64,000 bases of DNA, from contig NZ_JAUNHL010000001.1 of assembly GCF_030523955.1 (NCBI RefSeq), positions 1-64,000 of the forward strand, in the 5' to 3' direction. This document shows, piece after piece, positions 51,750-60,630 of the stretch. The notes under the pieces were generated by a model that was not told where the DNA came from, made no database searches, and worked only from the letters and a program-made list of their open reading frames with translations. This DNA is from Neisseria sp. (lineage in GTDB: Bacteria > Pseudomonadota > Gammaproteobacteria > Burkholderiales > Neisseriaceae). Position numbers and translations under genes: made by a program. How positions within the stretch are numbered: position 1 is the first letter of the stretch; each line of letters begins with the position of its first letter.

Positions 51750-52376
51750 ATGCCCCATTATGCCTTATTGCTGCACGGCGTACATATGCATGCCTGGAGC
51801 ATGTTGCCGCTGGCACGGCTCTTGAAAGCAAACGGAATCGAAGCCTCGGTATTCGGTTATTACAGTGTTACCCGCAGCATAGATACCCATTGCCGGGCGT
51901 TGGCTGCGAAGGTTGAAGCACATTACCGACGGCATAACGAGCCGCTGCATTTGGTCGGCCACAGTTTGGGCGGGCTGGTGTTGCGCCACTTCGCCGAGCG
52001 TTATCCCGAGCTGGTACGCGGGCGGGTGGTAACATTGGGTACGCCGCACCAAGGCAGTTGCATTGCCCACCGTTTGCACAAATTCGCGCCGTTTGCATTG
52101 GGTAAATCCTATCCCGAAGCGCTCAACGGCTCCGCCCCGCCGATTGCTCCGTCCACATCGTGGGGCAGCTTGGCCGGCTGCCGGCCGCTGGGCTTGGGCA
52201 GGGTATTTCCTTTGAACGGGGATAACGACGGCACCGTATTACTGGCGGAAACCTATACCGAAAACCTGGCCGACCACATTATTTTACCGGTATCGCATAC
52301 CGGCATGATAATGGATAAGGCCGTGGCCGCGCAGGTGGCTTATTTTCTGCAAAACGGCTGTTTTAAACACCAATAA
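51750..52376 (+). CDS. Small alpha/beta hydrolase (lipase/esterase-like)
   Basis: A 208-residue hydrolase with the oxyanion region LLHGVHMHAWSMLPLARLL, the nucleophile elbow GHSLGG (LHLVGHSLGGLVLRHFAERY) near residue 75, GTPHQG after the next strand, and a likely catalytic Asp and His (NGDNDGTV; VSHTGM). It resembles PGAP1/triacylglycerol-lipase-type esterases of proteobacteria. Substrate unknown. ATG at 51750 has AAGGAAA 10 bases upstream; the earlier TTG in frame is rejected. Confidence 0.85.
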   Translation: MPHYALLLHGVHMHAWSMLPLARLLKANGIEASVFGYYSVTRSIDTHCRALAAKVEAHYRRHNEPLHLVGHSLGGLVLRHFAERYPELVRGRVVTLGTPHQGSCIAHRLHKFAPFALGKSYPEALNGSAPPIAPSTSWGSLAGCRPLGLGRVFPLNGDNDGTVLLAETYTENLADHIILPVSHTGMIMDKAVAAQVAYFLQNGCFKHQ

Positions 52377-52390
52377 GTCATATAAATAAT

Positions 52391-52427
52391 AAATGCCTGT
52401 CTGAAAACGATTTTCAGACAGGCATTG
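52391..52427. terminator. Inverted wad-DUS pair between the hydrolase and ftsY
   Basis: AAATGCCTGTCTGAAAAC and complement; bidirectional terminator between convergent genes. Confidence 0.88.
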
Positions 52428-52442
52428 GTTTTAATAAAGAAA

Positions 52443-53756
52443 TTAACGGTCGTCAATCAGGGCATCGACAAAAGCGCGCGCATTGAACGGGCGCAAATCG
52501 TCTATGCTCTCGCCCACGCCGATATAACGCACCGGAATCGGCCGGTTGGAGGCCAAAGCCGCCAGTACGCCGCCTTTGGCAGTACCGTCGAGCTTGGTAA
52601 CGATCAGGCCGGTAACGCCCAGCGCATCGTCAAACGCAATCACTTGGTTTACTGCGTTTTGGCCGATGTTGGCGTCCAGCACCACAATCACTTCATGCGG
52701 CGCATCGGGCATGGCTTTGCTCAATACCCGTTTCACTTTTTTGATTTCTTCCATCAGATGCAATTGGGTAGGCAGACGGCCGGCGGTATCGGCCAGCACG
52801 ATATCGATGTTTTTCGCTTTGGCTGAGGAAACGGCATCAAAACAGACCGCGGCGGAATCGCCGGTACTTTGCGAAATCACCGTTACCCCGTTGCGGGCAC
52901 CCCATTCTTGCAACTGTTCGCGGGCGGCGGCGCGGAAGGTATCACCGGCCGCCAGAATCACCGACTTGCCCTGCGATTGGAAATATTTCGCCAATTTGCC
53001 GATGGAAGTGGTTTTACCGGCACCGTTGATGCCCGCCATCATGATTACGAAAGGTTGGCCGTTATCCGGAATTTCCAAAGGTTGCTCTAAAGGCTTGAGC
53101 AAATCGTAAATCGCATCTTTCAAGGCTTGGCGTAGTTCCGAGCCGTCTTTCAAACCTTTGAGCGACACGCGTTTGCGTACATCGTTCATCAGGAATTCGG
53201 TGGCTTCGATGCCCATATCGCTGGTTAGCAAAACGGTTTCCAGCTCTTCATACAAATCTTCGTCAATCTGGCCGCCGCCGAATACCCCGGCTAAAGACTT
53301 GGCCATCTGGTTGCGTGATTTGGCCAAACCCATTTTTAGGCGTGCCGCCCAGCCGGTTTTTTCTTCTGCAACTTCTTCCTGCACAGCCGGCGCTTTTAAC
53401 GGATGTTGCTGCGGTTTTTCTTCGATAGGCTCAAGAAGCGTTTCTGCTGCGGTTTCGGGCAAAGCGGTTTCTTGCAAAGCGTTTTCGGGAGGCGCATCAA
53501 TATGAGTCTCGCTAAGTGGCTTGGCTACGGGTTCTGCATTTTCGGCGGCAACAGTTTCGGAAACAGCCGTTTCAGACGCATCGGTATTTGCATCATGGCT
53601 AAGCGTTTGTTCGACAGGGGGCTGTTTCGGTTCGGGTTGTTCGGCTGCAGGCTCAGGCTCCGGGTCGCCGGTTGTAGCTGGCAGGTTGGTTTCTTCAGCG
53701 GTTTCGACCACCGCCGGTTCTTCAGGCTTTTTCTTGCGCTTGAAAAAATTGAACAT
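52443..53756 (-). CDS. ftsY: Signal recognition particle receptor FtsY
   Basis: Docks SRP-ribosome complexes at the membrane for co-translational insertion. The 437-residue product starts with a membrane-binding basic stretch (MFNFFKRKKKPEE), then an acidic, Glu/Pro/Ala-rich A domain to about residue 130, then the NG GTPase domain: G1 GINGAGKTTSIGKLA, DTAGRLPTQ and TKLDGTAKGG. ATG at 53756 is chosen because the family starts here; the 14 extra codons upstream are unlikely. Confidence 0.96.
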   Translation of the reverse strand: MFNFFKRKKKPEEPAVVETAEETNLPATTGDPEPEPAAEQPEPKQPPVEQTLSHDANTDASETAVSETVAAENAEPVAKPLSETHIDAPPENALQETALPETAAETLLEPIEEKPQQHPLKAPAVQEEVAEEKTGWAARLKMGLAKSRNQMAKSLAGVFGGGQIDEDLYEELETVLLTSDMGIEATEFLMNDVRKRVSLKGLKDGSELRQALKDAIYDLLKPLEQPLEIPDNGQPFVIMMAGINGAGKTTSIGKLAKYFQSQGKSVILAAGDTFRAAAREQLQEWGARNGVTVISQSTGDSAAVCFDAVSSAKAKNIDIVLADTAGRLPTQLHLMEEIKKVKRVLSKAMPDAPHEVIVVLDANIGQNAVNQVIAFDDALGVTGLIVTKLDGTAKGGVLAALASNRPIPVRYIGVGESIDDLRPFNARAFVDALIDDR

Positions 53757-53865
53757 GGCTCTCTCTTTGGCTCGTTCGGTGTGGGAATAATGATTCATGC
53801 AGAGGGCATGAAAAGGAAAAAGGCTGCTGTTTAATTACAAAAAAAATTTAAAATACAGTTAGATG

Positions 53866-54018
53866 TATAGCGGATTTAATTAACTTTCGCTACCAGGCAG
53901 CAAGCCGTAGACAGTACACACGTACGGAACCGACTCTATTGCTTCAGCGGCTGACAAAATCGTTCTCTTTGAGCTTTGGCGCAGCAGAGCCTTCGCGAAA
54001 GTTAAGTTAATCCGCTAT
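53866..54018. mobile_element. Correia repeat enclosed element, long form (153 bp)
   Basis: Ends TATAGCGGATTTAATTAACT and, inverted, TATAGCGGATTAACTTAACT-like (GCGAAAGTTAAGTTAATCCGCTAT at the right, quoted in part). The core contains CCGTAGACAGTACACACGTA and CGTTCTCTTTGAGC, as in long meningococcal Correia elements that carry an IHF site. These nonautonomous elements may add promoters or RNase III sites. Confidence 0.8.
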
Positions 54019-54187
54019 GTTTTTCAGCGGGTAACCGCAAGTAAAGGCAGCGCTTGGCTTATTGTAGCCTAAGTAAACTGAGCCTGACACCATTCTGTAA
54101 AAATTATATTTTGATACGGATTTTTCGGAAGGAAATAAAAATACCGGCAAAACAAGTTTTCCGGTGTGATTAATGAGAACAAATGAA

Positions 54188-54308
54188 TATAGTGACTTAA
54201 ATTCAGAATGGGACAAGGCGCCGAGCCGAAGACAGTGCAGATATAGCGGATTAACTTAACTTTCGCGTTGGTGAGACAACGCTGTTATTCTGAATTTAAG
54301 CCACTATA
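54188..54308. mobile_element. Correia-type element with nested end (121 bp)
   Basis: Ends TATAGTGACTTAAATTCAGA and CTGAATTTAAGCCACTATA are inverted repeats. Inside, after GACAAGGCG and GAAGACAGTGCAG, a second terminal word TATAGCGGATTAACTTAACT starts at 54242, so one element appears inserted in or recombined with another. Confidence 0.7.
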
Positions 54309-54441
54309 AGCTTAGGTGAGCGTAGTCAGAAGGATTGTGAAGCGGATTTTAACCAAAAATACCGCCGTAATGCTTTCTGACTAAACGCTTTAATACCGCA
54401 ATCGAATGAATCGGATTGCGGAAAAATCGAAGAGCCGGGAA

Positions 54442-54639
54442 TCAGATTTCGATGGAGCGCATTTGTGCTGCGGTCATCGGTTTGGCATCAAAGCGTACCG
54501 ATTGACGCAAATCGCTGTCGTCAAAATCTAAGTCGAAATTATTCGTTTTGGTATAAACCGGTTTGGATTCAATGCTTTGTTTAGCAATTTGAGCTTGTTG
54601 CTCAGCAGCTTTGCGCTTGCTGAAGAATTTGAAGAACAT
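54442..54639 (-). CDS. Small hypothetical protein with basic amphipathic N-terminus
   Basis: A 65-residue product starting MFFKFFSKRKAAEQQAQIAK, followed by a hydrophilic tail with DLDFDDSDLRQSVRFD. ATG at 54639 has AGGGATA upstream. The N-terminus resembles the membrane-targeting start of FtsY (MFNFFKRKKK) encoded nearby, which may be chance. No family recognised. It sits alone between Correia elements. Confidence 0.55.
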   Translation of the reverse strand: MFFKFFSKRKAAEQQAQIAKQSIESKPVYTKTNNFDLDFDDSDLRQSVRFDAKPMTAAQMRSIEI

Positions 54640-54861
54640 GTTGATTATCCCTATAAGTGCCATCTGCTTAAAGCAAATGTTTTTTATTTGACCGAATATC
54701 TGTTTCGATAAACCGTCTATTTTTTAATATTGACATACTGGATTAAAGTATGTCTAAAAGATTAGAGCGGATTCTAACCGACTTTATTTCTTTTGTAGAC
54801 GGTTGGTAATGTAAACAAAAGAAAAAATTTTGCAATGCATAATGAATGAATTGAGCATTTC

Positions 54862-54903
54862 AAATGCCTGTCTGAACACCATAATGTTTCAGACAGGCAT
54901 TTT
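54862..54903. terminator. Inverted wad-DUS pair beside a Correia element
   Basis: AAATGCCTGTCTGAAC, 12-base loop, and complement ending CATTTTA. It lies downstream of apeR with a Correia element between them. Confidence 0.75.
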
Positions 54904-54906
54904 ATA

Positions 54907-55014
54907 TATAGCAGATTTAATTACTTCGATACAAGGCAGAGCAAGCCGCAGACAGTACAAGTAGTACGGCAAGGCGCAGCAACGCCGTAGCGAAAGTTAA
55001 GTTAATCTGCTATA
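54907..55014. mobile_element. Correia repeat enclosed element, short form (108 bp)
   Basis: Perfect-looking ends TATAGCAGATTTAATTACTT and AAGTTAATCTGCTATA with core GCCGCAGACAGTACAAGTAG. Length and core match the short Correia class. It begins 11 bases beyond the apeR stop. Confidence 0.85.
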
Positions 55015-55024
55015 GCGGTTTAAC

Positions 55025-56254
55025 TTATTCCTGCCAGCGTTTAAATACCAGAGAAGTGTTTACGCCGCCGAAGGCGAAGTTGTTGTTGACCACATAATCG
55101 GTATGAATTTCGCGCCCTTCGCCGCGGATGTAATCCAAATCCCCGCACAAGGGGTCGATATTATCGAGGTTAAGGGTGGGCGCAAACCAGCCGCTGTTCA
55201 TCATTTCGATGGAAAACCATGATTCGAGCGCGCCGCAGGCGCCGAGGGTGTGGCCGAAGTAGCTTTTCTGCGAGCTCATGGGTACGCGGCCGAACAAGGC
55301 GGCGGTGGCTTGGGTTTCGGCGATGTCGCCTTTTTCGGTGGCGGTGCCGTGGCCGTTAACGTAGCCGACTTGGTCGGGCGTGATGTTTGCGTCTTTGAGC
55401 GCCATTTCCATACAGCGCTGCATGGTGGCTTGTTGCGGTTGGGTGATGTGGGCACCGTCGCTGTTGGCACCGTAGCCGACGATTTCGGCGTAGATTTTGG
55501 CGCCGCGCGCAAGGGCGTGTTGCAGCTCTTCCAACACCAGTATGCCTGCGCCTTCGCCGATCACCAGCCCGTCGCGGGCGGTGTCATAGGGGCGCGGTGT
55601 CAGGCCGGGTTCGTGATTGCGGCGGCTGGCGGCGTAGAGTGAGTCGAACACATAAACTTCCGAGGGGCAGAATTCTTCGCTGCCGCCGGCGAGCATCATG
55701 TCGATCAGGCCGTATTTGATGGCTTCGTAGGCGTAGCCTATGCCTTGGCTGCCGGAGGAGCAGGCGCTGGAGGTGGGGATGATGCGGCCGGTGAGGCCGA
55801 AAAAGATGCCGATGTTGGCAGCGATGGTGTGCGGCATCATGCGTACATAAGTATTGGCGTTGAACTGGCGCGAATTGCCGTGCAACACCAAGTCGCCCAT
55901 CACGCCGACATCGGCGGTGCTGCCCACTGAGGATCCTGCGGCCACGCCCATGCGGCCGTCGCGGATTTTTTCGTTGCCAAGCAAGCCGGCATCGGCCAGC
56001 GCCTGTTCGGCGGCATCGACGGCCATTTGCGAACCGCGCCCCATGCTGCGCAGTTGTTTGCGCGTCCAGTGTTCGGGCGGGCGGTAACCGGCAACCGGTG
56101 CGCCCAAGCAGGCTTCCAGCTCGGGAAAACGCTCTTGCCAATCCATTTTCACGACGGCGTTTTTGCCTTGCCGAAAGCCTGTCTGAACCGCTTTCCAGTC
56201 TCGGCCGAAGGCGGTAATGGCACCTATGCCGGTGATGACGACTCTTCTCAACAC
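55025..56254 (-). CDS. apeR: Aryl-polyene beta-ketoacyl-ACP synthase (ApeR/FabF-like)
   Basis: Extends the polyene chain on an acyl carrier protein. The 409-residue ketosynthase has the active Cys in SSACSSGSQGIGYAYEAI and the two His in YVNGHGTATEKGD and SYFGHTLGACGALESW. The start is GTG at 56254 or TTG at 56251; both follow GGAGG inside the end of the reductase gene, whose TGA it overlaps. It is the last gene of the cluster. Confidence 0.9.
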   Translation of the reverse strand: MLRRVVITGIGAITAFGRDWKAVQTGFRQGKNAVVKMDWQERFPELEACLGAPVAGYRPPEHWTRKQLRSMGRGSQMAVDAAEQALADAGLLGNEKIRDGRMGVAAGSSVGSTADVGVMGDLVLHGNSRQFNANTYVRMMPHTIAANIGIFFGLTGRIIPTSSACSSGSQGIGYAYEAIKYGLIDMMLAGGSEEFCPSEVYVFDSLYAASRRNHEPGLTPRPYDTARDGLVIGEGAGILVLEELQHALARGAKIYAEIVGYGANSDGAHITQPQQATMQRCMEMALKDANITPDQVGYVNGHGTATEKGDIAETQATAALFGRVPMSSQKSYFGHTLGACGALESWFSIEMMNSGWFAPTLNLDNIDPLCGDLDYIRGEGREIHTDYVVNNNFAFGGVNTSLVFKRWQE

Positions 56255-56976
56255 AAACCTCCGTTTACTGCAATCACCTGCCGCGTGATGTAGGCGGCTT
56301 TTTCGTCCATCAGAAAGCGTACCGCATGCGCCACTTCTTCGGGCGTGCCCATGCGTGCGGCGGGGATGGCTTTTAAGATCTCTTCCACCGGCACGTTGTC
56401 ATCCACAATCTCGGTATCGATCAGGCCGGGCGCCACGCAGTTGACGGTGATTTTGCGTTTGGCAAGCTCCACAGCCAGCGCTTTGGCCGCGCCGATAACG
56501 CCGGCTTTCGAGGCACTGTAGTTCACTTGGCCGCGGTTGCCGTTGAGGCCGGAAACGGAGGCCATGCACACGATGCGGCCGGCCTTGCGGCGGCGTATCA
56601 TCGGCATCACCAACGGGTGCAGCACGTTGTAGAAGCCGTCGAGATTGGTGCGCAGCACGGTGTCCCAATCGTCGTCTTCAAAGGCGGGAAAGGCGTTGTC
56701 GCGGGTGAGGCCGGCGTTGAGCACCACGCCGTAATAGGCGCCGTGTTGTTCTATATCGGCAATCAGCGCTTCGCGGCAGGCGGCGCGGTCGGCAATATCG
56801 AACTGCAAGACGCGCGCTTGGCGGCCCTGCGCGCGGACGGCTTCGGCCACGGCTTCGGCTTCGCTGCGGCGGCTGCGGCAGTGCACCACGATGTCGTAGC
56901 CGTCGGCCGCCAGCGCCAGCGCGACGGCTTTGCCGATGCCGCGGTTGGAGCCGGTAATTAAGATGGTTTCGTTCAT
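56248..56976 (-). CDS. apeQ: 3-oxoacyl-ACP reductase of the aryl-polyene cluster (ApeQ/FabG-like)
   Basis: Reduces the beta-keto group after each extension. The 242-residue SDR protein has GSNRGIGKAVA at the start, LNAGLTRDNAF, catalytic Ser in MASVSGLNGNRGQ and YSASKAG. Full FabG length. It overlaps apeR and follows the dehydratase after a DUS hairpin. Confidence 0.92.
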   Translation of the reverse strand: MNETILITGSNRGIGKAVALALAADGYDIVVHCRSRRSEAEAVAEAVRAQGRQARVLQFDIADRAACREALIADIEQHGAYYGVVLNAGLTRDNAFPAFEDDDWDTVLRTNLDGFYNVLHPLVMPMIRRRKAGRIVCMASVSGLNGNRGQVNYSASKAGVIGAAKALAVELAKRKITVNCVAPGLIDTEIVDDNVPVEEILKAIPAARMGTPEEVAHAVRFLMDEKAAYITRQVIAVNGGLC

Positions 56977-57003
56977 GGCGGTTCCTGAAAATGCGTGATT
57001 TCA

Positions 57004-57036
57004 CTATGCCTGTCTGAAAACCTTTTTCAGACAGGC
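57004..57036. terminator. Inverted wad-DUS pair at the apeP stop codon
   Basis: ATGCCTGTCTGAAAAC and its complement; the TGA within the right-hand copy (read on the minus strand) is the apeP stop. Whether it attenuates transcription inside the operon is unknown. Confidence 0.7.
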
Positions 57037-57521
57037 TTTGGGGTTTCGTTCTGCGGGCTGTAAACGTTTAAGGCCGCTTGTATCAGCAGGCCGTTGGCGG
57101 GCAATAGGTGGCGTTGGTTGTCGGGGGCGTCGGTCCAATGTAAGGAGCAGTCGAACACGCCGAAGCCGGTGTTGTCCATCATCGATTCCTGTACCCGTAC
57201 CGACAAACGGGTGTGCAAAGGTATCGAGTCGGCAAACAGGTTGAGCTTGCGGGTGCCGAGTAGAAAACCGAGGCGGATGGGGCGGCCGGCGTTAATCGAA
57301 TGGCAGCCGGTAAGCGCGGCGATGCCTTGCGCCATGATTTCCATGCCGAGCATGCAGGGCAGGCGGCCGTTTTGCAGCAGGATGTGGTTTTCGCCTACGC
57401 TTGCGGTGGCGGTGAGGTGGTGCTCGCCGTAATCGGTAATGCTGTCGAGCAGTACCATGCGGCCGCTGTGGGGTAACAGTGGGGCGATATCGGTAATCGG
57501 GCAGGTGAGCGGCGTATTCAT
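57027..57521 (-). CDS. apeP: ApeP-type 3-hydroxyacyl-ACP dehydratase
   Basis: A 164-residue hotdog-fold dehydratase that makes the conjugated double bonds. Family segments are LLPHSGRMVLLDSI near residue 15 (the catalytic His of ApeP-like proteins) and CMLGMEIMAQGIAALTGCHS near residue 56. It lies 21 bases after the ApeO-like ketosynthase. Confidence 0.88.
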   Translation of the reverse strand: MNTPLTCPITDIAPLLPHSGRMVLLDSITDYGEHHLTATASVGENHILLQNGRLPCMLGMEIMAQGIAALTGCHSINAGRPIRLGFLLGTRKLNLFADSIPLHTRLSVRVQESMMDNTGFGVFDCSLHWTDAPDNQRHLLPANGLLIQAALNVYSPQNETPKPV

Positions 57522-57542
57522 TTTAATGGTTTTGACAAAAGG

Positions 57543-58748
57543 TTATTCGCCGATAATCAGTACCGCATTGCTGCCGCCGAAGGCGAAAGACGAGCTGGCA
57601 CCGATGCGGCGCGGATGCGGCCAGCGGCTGCCGGCTTGGGTGAGTTGGATCGGCGGCAGGCCGGTGTCGCGCTTGCCGTCCCAAACTTGCGGCGGCAGAC
57701 GGCCTTCCGGGTTGCAGCGGCGGCTGACCATGCCCCATAACAGCGCGGCTTCCAGCGCACCGGCGGCACCCAGCGTGTGGCCGGTGAGCGGTTTGGTCGA
57801 AGTTGAGGGCGTTTCGTTACCGAACACGGCGGCTACTGCGGCACTTTCCATGCTGTCGTTGAGAAGCGTGCCGGTGCCGTGCAGGTTGATCCAGCCGATA
57901 TCGCCCGCCGTCAGGCCGGCGTGTTGCAAAGCGGCTTCAAAGGCGGCGGCTGCGCCCAAACCGTCTGGCCGCGGGGATGACATATGATAAGCATCGCTGC
58001 TGGCGCCATAGCCCAAAAGAGGCAGGGTTTCGCCGAAATCCGCTTCGCGGGTGAGCAGGAAAGCCGCCGTCGCCTCGCCGATGTTGATGCCGTTTCGGTT
58101 GGCGGAAAACGGATTGGCAATGCCGTCGGACAATACTTCCAGCGCAGCAAAACCGTTAATGGTTAAAGGCGAGAGCGTATCCACGCCGCCACATATCACG
58201 GCGTCGCACAAACCGGCGCGCAGCAGGCGGGCGGCGCTCATCAGTGCGCGTGCGCCTGAAGTGCAGGCGGTAGAGATGCCGTAACAAAGGCCGTGCAAAC
58301 CATAAACTTCGGCGACAAAATCGGCAGGCGCGCTCATCAGTTGCTGCGCTTGTTTGAGCGGTATCCCCGCCCAACTGCCTTGCCCGGCCACCCAGCGGAA
58401 CAACGCCATATTTTCGTCGGCACCACTGGTGGAAGTGCCCATCACCACCGCAATGCGTTCGGCGCCGAAACGCCGTTTCGCTTGGGCGATATCGTCTTCT
58501 ATCTGCGCCAAAGCATGCCACAGCAATTGGTTGTTGCGGCTGCGGAGAGATTCAGACAGGCCTTCCGGAAACCGGCGCAAGGGCTGGTTTACTGCGCCGA
58601 AAACCAAGCTTTTTCCGGCAACCCATTGGTCGGAAACACTCAGCGGCGTTTCAGCCGGGGGATTGAGCAGGCGCTCGATGTGGGCGGGCAAGCCTTCTCC
58701 CAGAGCGCTGATAACAGCTGGGCGGGTGAGGTGGAAAGAAGTGTTCAT
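57543..58748 (-). CDS. apeO: Aryl-polyene beta-ketoacyl-ACP synthase (ApeO-like)
   Basis: A second FabF-type condensing enzyme, 401 residues, with active Cys in STACTSGARALMSAARLL, His in INLHGTGTLLNDSMES and KPLTGHTLGAAGALEAAL. The N-terminal region is less typical of FabF, as usual for ApeO partners. Located between the DUF3261 lipoprotein and ApeP. It may pair with the short ketosynthase-like protein at 63.1-63.7 kb. Confidence 0.9.
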   Translation of the reverse strand: MNTSFHLTRPAVISALGEGLPAHIERLLNPPAETPLSVSDQWVAGKSLVFGAVNQPLRRFPEGLSESLRSRNNQLLWHALAQIEDDIAQAKRRFGAERIAVVMGTSTSGADENMALFRWVAGQGSWAGIPLKQAQQLMSAPADFVAEVYGLHGLCYGISTACTSGARALMSAARLLRAGLCDAVICGGVDTLSPLTINGFAALEVLSDGIANPFSANRNGINIGEATAAFLLTREADFGETLPLLGYGASSDAYHMSSPRPDGLGAAAAFEAALQHAGLTAGDIGWINLHGTGTLLNDSMESAAVAAVFGNETPSTSTKPLTGHTLGAAGALEAALLWGMVSRRCNPEGRLPPQVWDGKRDTGLPPIQLTQAGSRWPHPRRIGASSSFAFGGSNAVLIIGE

Positions 58749-58837
58749 AGCAGGTTCCGGATACGGCGGCAGGGTAGGGATGGCAAATTATATAGCGAAA
58801 CGCAAGCCCGATACGTTTTCAGACAGGCCTGTCTGAA

Positions 58838-59347
58838 TTATTCGATTTCCTTCACCAACCAGCGGCTGCCGTCGGGAAAATAAATCAGATAACGTTCTTC
58901 TGATTGCTGCACCCGCCACATTTCACGCCCCTGCCAAGAAAATACCGTGGCATGGCCGGCGGATTGGGATTGCTTGAAATCGGGGTAAATCTGCGCCGTT
59001 TTATCGGTGGCCATAATCGGCAGCAGCGCGGCAAACAGGCGGCGCGATTCGGCGTTAGGCGCGATAAAGCCGTCGTTCGCCCAACTTTTGGCACTCAACT
59101 GCTGGCGGGCAATCGGCGCCCCCAAAGCGTTGGTTTGCACAAAGCGCAGGCTCTCGGCACCGCTTTCCACCGCCAAGAGGCTGGCTTCGCCGCCCGCATT
59201 GCCCGTTTCCGGCAGTTTTTCCACCTGAAACCAGCGGGTGCTGCCGGCGGGTTGCACCACCGCCAAATCGGCCGGCTGCGGCCAGGAAGACAGGGAAGAA
59301 CAAGCGGCCAGCAGCAATGCGGCGCAAACGGATAAGGTTTTTTTCAT
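58838..59347 (-). CDS. DUF3261 lipoprotein of the aryl-polyene cluster
   Basis: A 169-residue precursor starting MKKTLSVCAALLLAACSSLS, with lipobox LAAC at C16. DUF3261 proteins are found in aryl-polyene clusters and presumably help transport or anchor the pigment lipid in the outer membrane. ATG at 59347 is chosen, as the signal peptide starts there, 19 bases after the flavoprotein stop. Family segments include YLIYFPDGSRWLVKEIE at the end. Confidence 0.85.
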   Translation of the reverse strand: MKKTLSVCAALLLAACSSLSSWPQPADLAVVQPAGSTRWFQVEKLPETGNAGGEASLLAVESGAESLRFVQTNALGAPIARQQLSAKSWANDGFIAPNAESRRLFAALLPIMATDKTAQIYPDFKQSQSAGHATVFSWQGREMWRVQQSEERYLIYFPDGSRWLVKEIE

Positions 59348-59366
59348 CGGCTCGCTCCTTTCAGAT

Positions 59367-60602
59367 TTAAAGCCTGGCCGGGCCAACGGTATCCGCCAGC
59401 GCGTTTAAACGGCGTTCGGATTTTTCCACATAAGGGTTTTCGGTATCCCAAGCATAGCCCGCCAGAATCGACGACAGCATCCGGCTGATGTCGGCATTGC
59501 GGTTTTCGGCGTAAATCACATCTTGGAAGCGGCCGTCATACCAACCGGTAACATAAGTGCGGAACGTATCCACGCCCTGCATCAGCGGTTCGGCAAACTC
59601 GCGCTGCCAGTCGGCTTCGCCGCCTCTCAGCTGTTTGGCCAGCAGGTCGGCCGCCAGTTTGGCCGAGTGCATGGCGATGGTTACGCCCGACGAAAACACC
59701 GGATCGAGAAACTCGGAAGCATTGCCCAACAGCGCAAAACGCTTGCCGTATAAAGATTTCACGTTGGCCGAATAGCCTTGTATGCTGCGGAACGGGAATT
59801 CGTTTTCCCACACCGCGTTTTCCAGCACTTCGGCCAGCATCGGGCATTCGAGCGCAAATTTTTTCAGCACGGTTTCCGAATCGCCGGCCAGTTTGTCGGG
59901 CGTGCCGACCACGCCGATGGAGCAGCGGTTGTCGCCGAACGGAATCGTCCACAACCACACGTCGCGGTGCTGCGGGTGGGTGGTGATCAGGATCTTGTTG
60001 CGGTCGAATTTCGGATTGGTGATGTTGTCTTCGATGTGGGTGAAGTGGGCGATGCGCGGCGGCAGGTCTGAAGGGGTTTCCAAGTCCAACAAGCGCGGCA
60101 GCACGCGGCCGTAGCCGCTGGCATCGAGCACGAAACGGGTGCTCAGGCGATAGGTTTCGCCGCCGTCGGTTTCCACGCTCAACACCGCCTCTTCGCCGCT
60201 GTCGTCAAACGCGGTGACGCCGTGACCGAAACGCACTTCCACCCCCTGTTTGGCCGCTTCGTCGATCAGAATCTTGTCAAACAACGCGCGGCGTACTTGA
60301 AACGTGGTGCCCGGGCCGTCTGAAAACTTATCGGTGAAATCGAAATAAGTGTAGCGGCTGCCCCAAGTGAACGCCGCGCCGTTTTTAAACTGAAACGACG
60401 GCTCTGCTTGCACCGCTGCTAAAAAGCCCGCTTCTTCAAGCATTTCCATACAGTGCGGCAACAGGCTCTCGCCGATAACGAAGCGCGGAAAATGCTGCTT
60501 TTCCAGCACGCACACTTTGAAGCCTTTTTTGTTGAGCAAGGCCGCCGCCACCGAGCCGGAAGGGCCTGCGCCGATCACGGCGATATCGAATTGATGATTC
60601 AT
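59367..60602 (-). CDS. FAD-dependent oxidoreductase with flavin-halogenase motifs
   Basis: A 411-residue flavoprotein: dinucleotide motif IGAGPSGSVAA (10-20), FVIGESLLPHCME (41-53), K73 in SFQFKNGAAFTWGS, WLWTIPFGD starting W216 and FLDPVFSSG at 298-306. The last two match the WxWxIP and Fx.Px.SxG patterns used to recognise flavin-dependent halogenases, and the Lys region resembles carrier-protein-dependent halogenases such as the PltA group. Annotated APE homologues are usually called oxidoreductases. It may halogenate or hydroxylate the aryl head; activity is inferred. It lies between the exporter and the lipoprotein. Confidence 0.8.
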   Translation of the reverse strand: MNHQFDIAVIGAGPSGSVAAALLNKKGFKVCVLEKQHFPRFVIGESLLPHCMEMLEEAGFLAAVQAEPSFQFKNGAAFTWGSRYTYFDFTDKFSDGPGTTFQVRRALFDKILIDEAAKQGVEVRFGHGVTAFDDSGEEAVLSVETDGGETYRLSTRFVLDASGYGRVLPRLLDLETPSDLPPRIAHFTHIEDNITNPKFDRNKILITTHPQHRDVWLWTIPFGDNRCSIGVVGTPDKLAGDSETVLKKFALECPMLAEVLENAVWENEFPFRSIQGYSANVKSLYGKRFALLGNASEFLDPVFSSGVTIAMHSAKLAADLLAKQLRGGEADWQREFAEPLMQGVDTFRTYVTGWYDGRFQDVIYAENRNADISRMLSSILAGYAWDTENPYVEKSERRLNALADTVGPARL

Positions 60603-60630
60603 TTTGATTTCCGGTTAACAATACAATATT

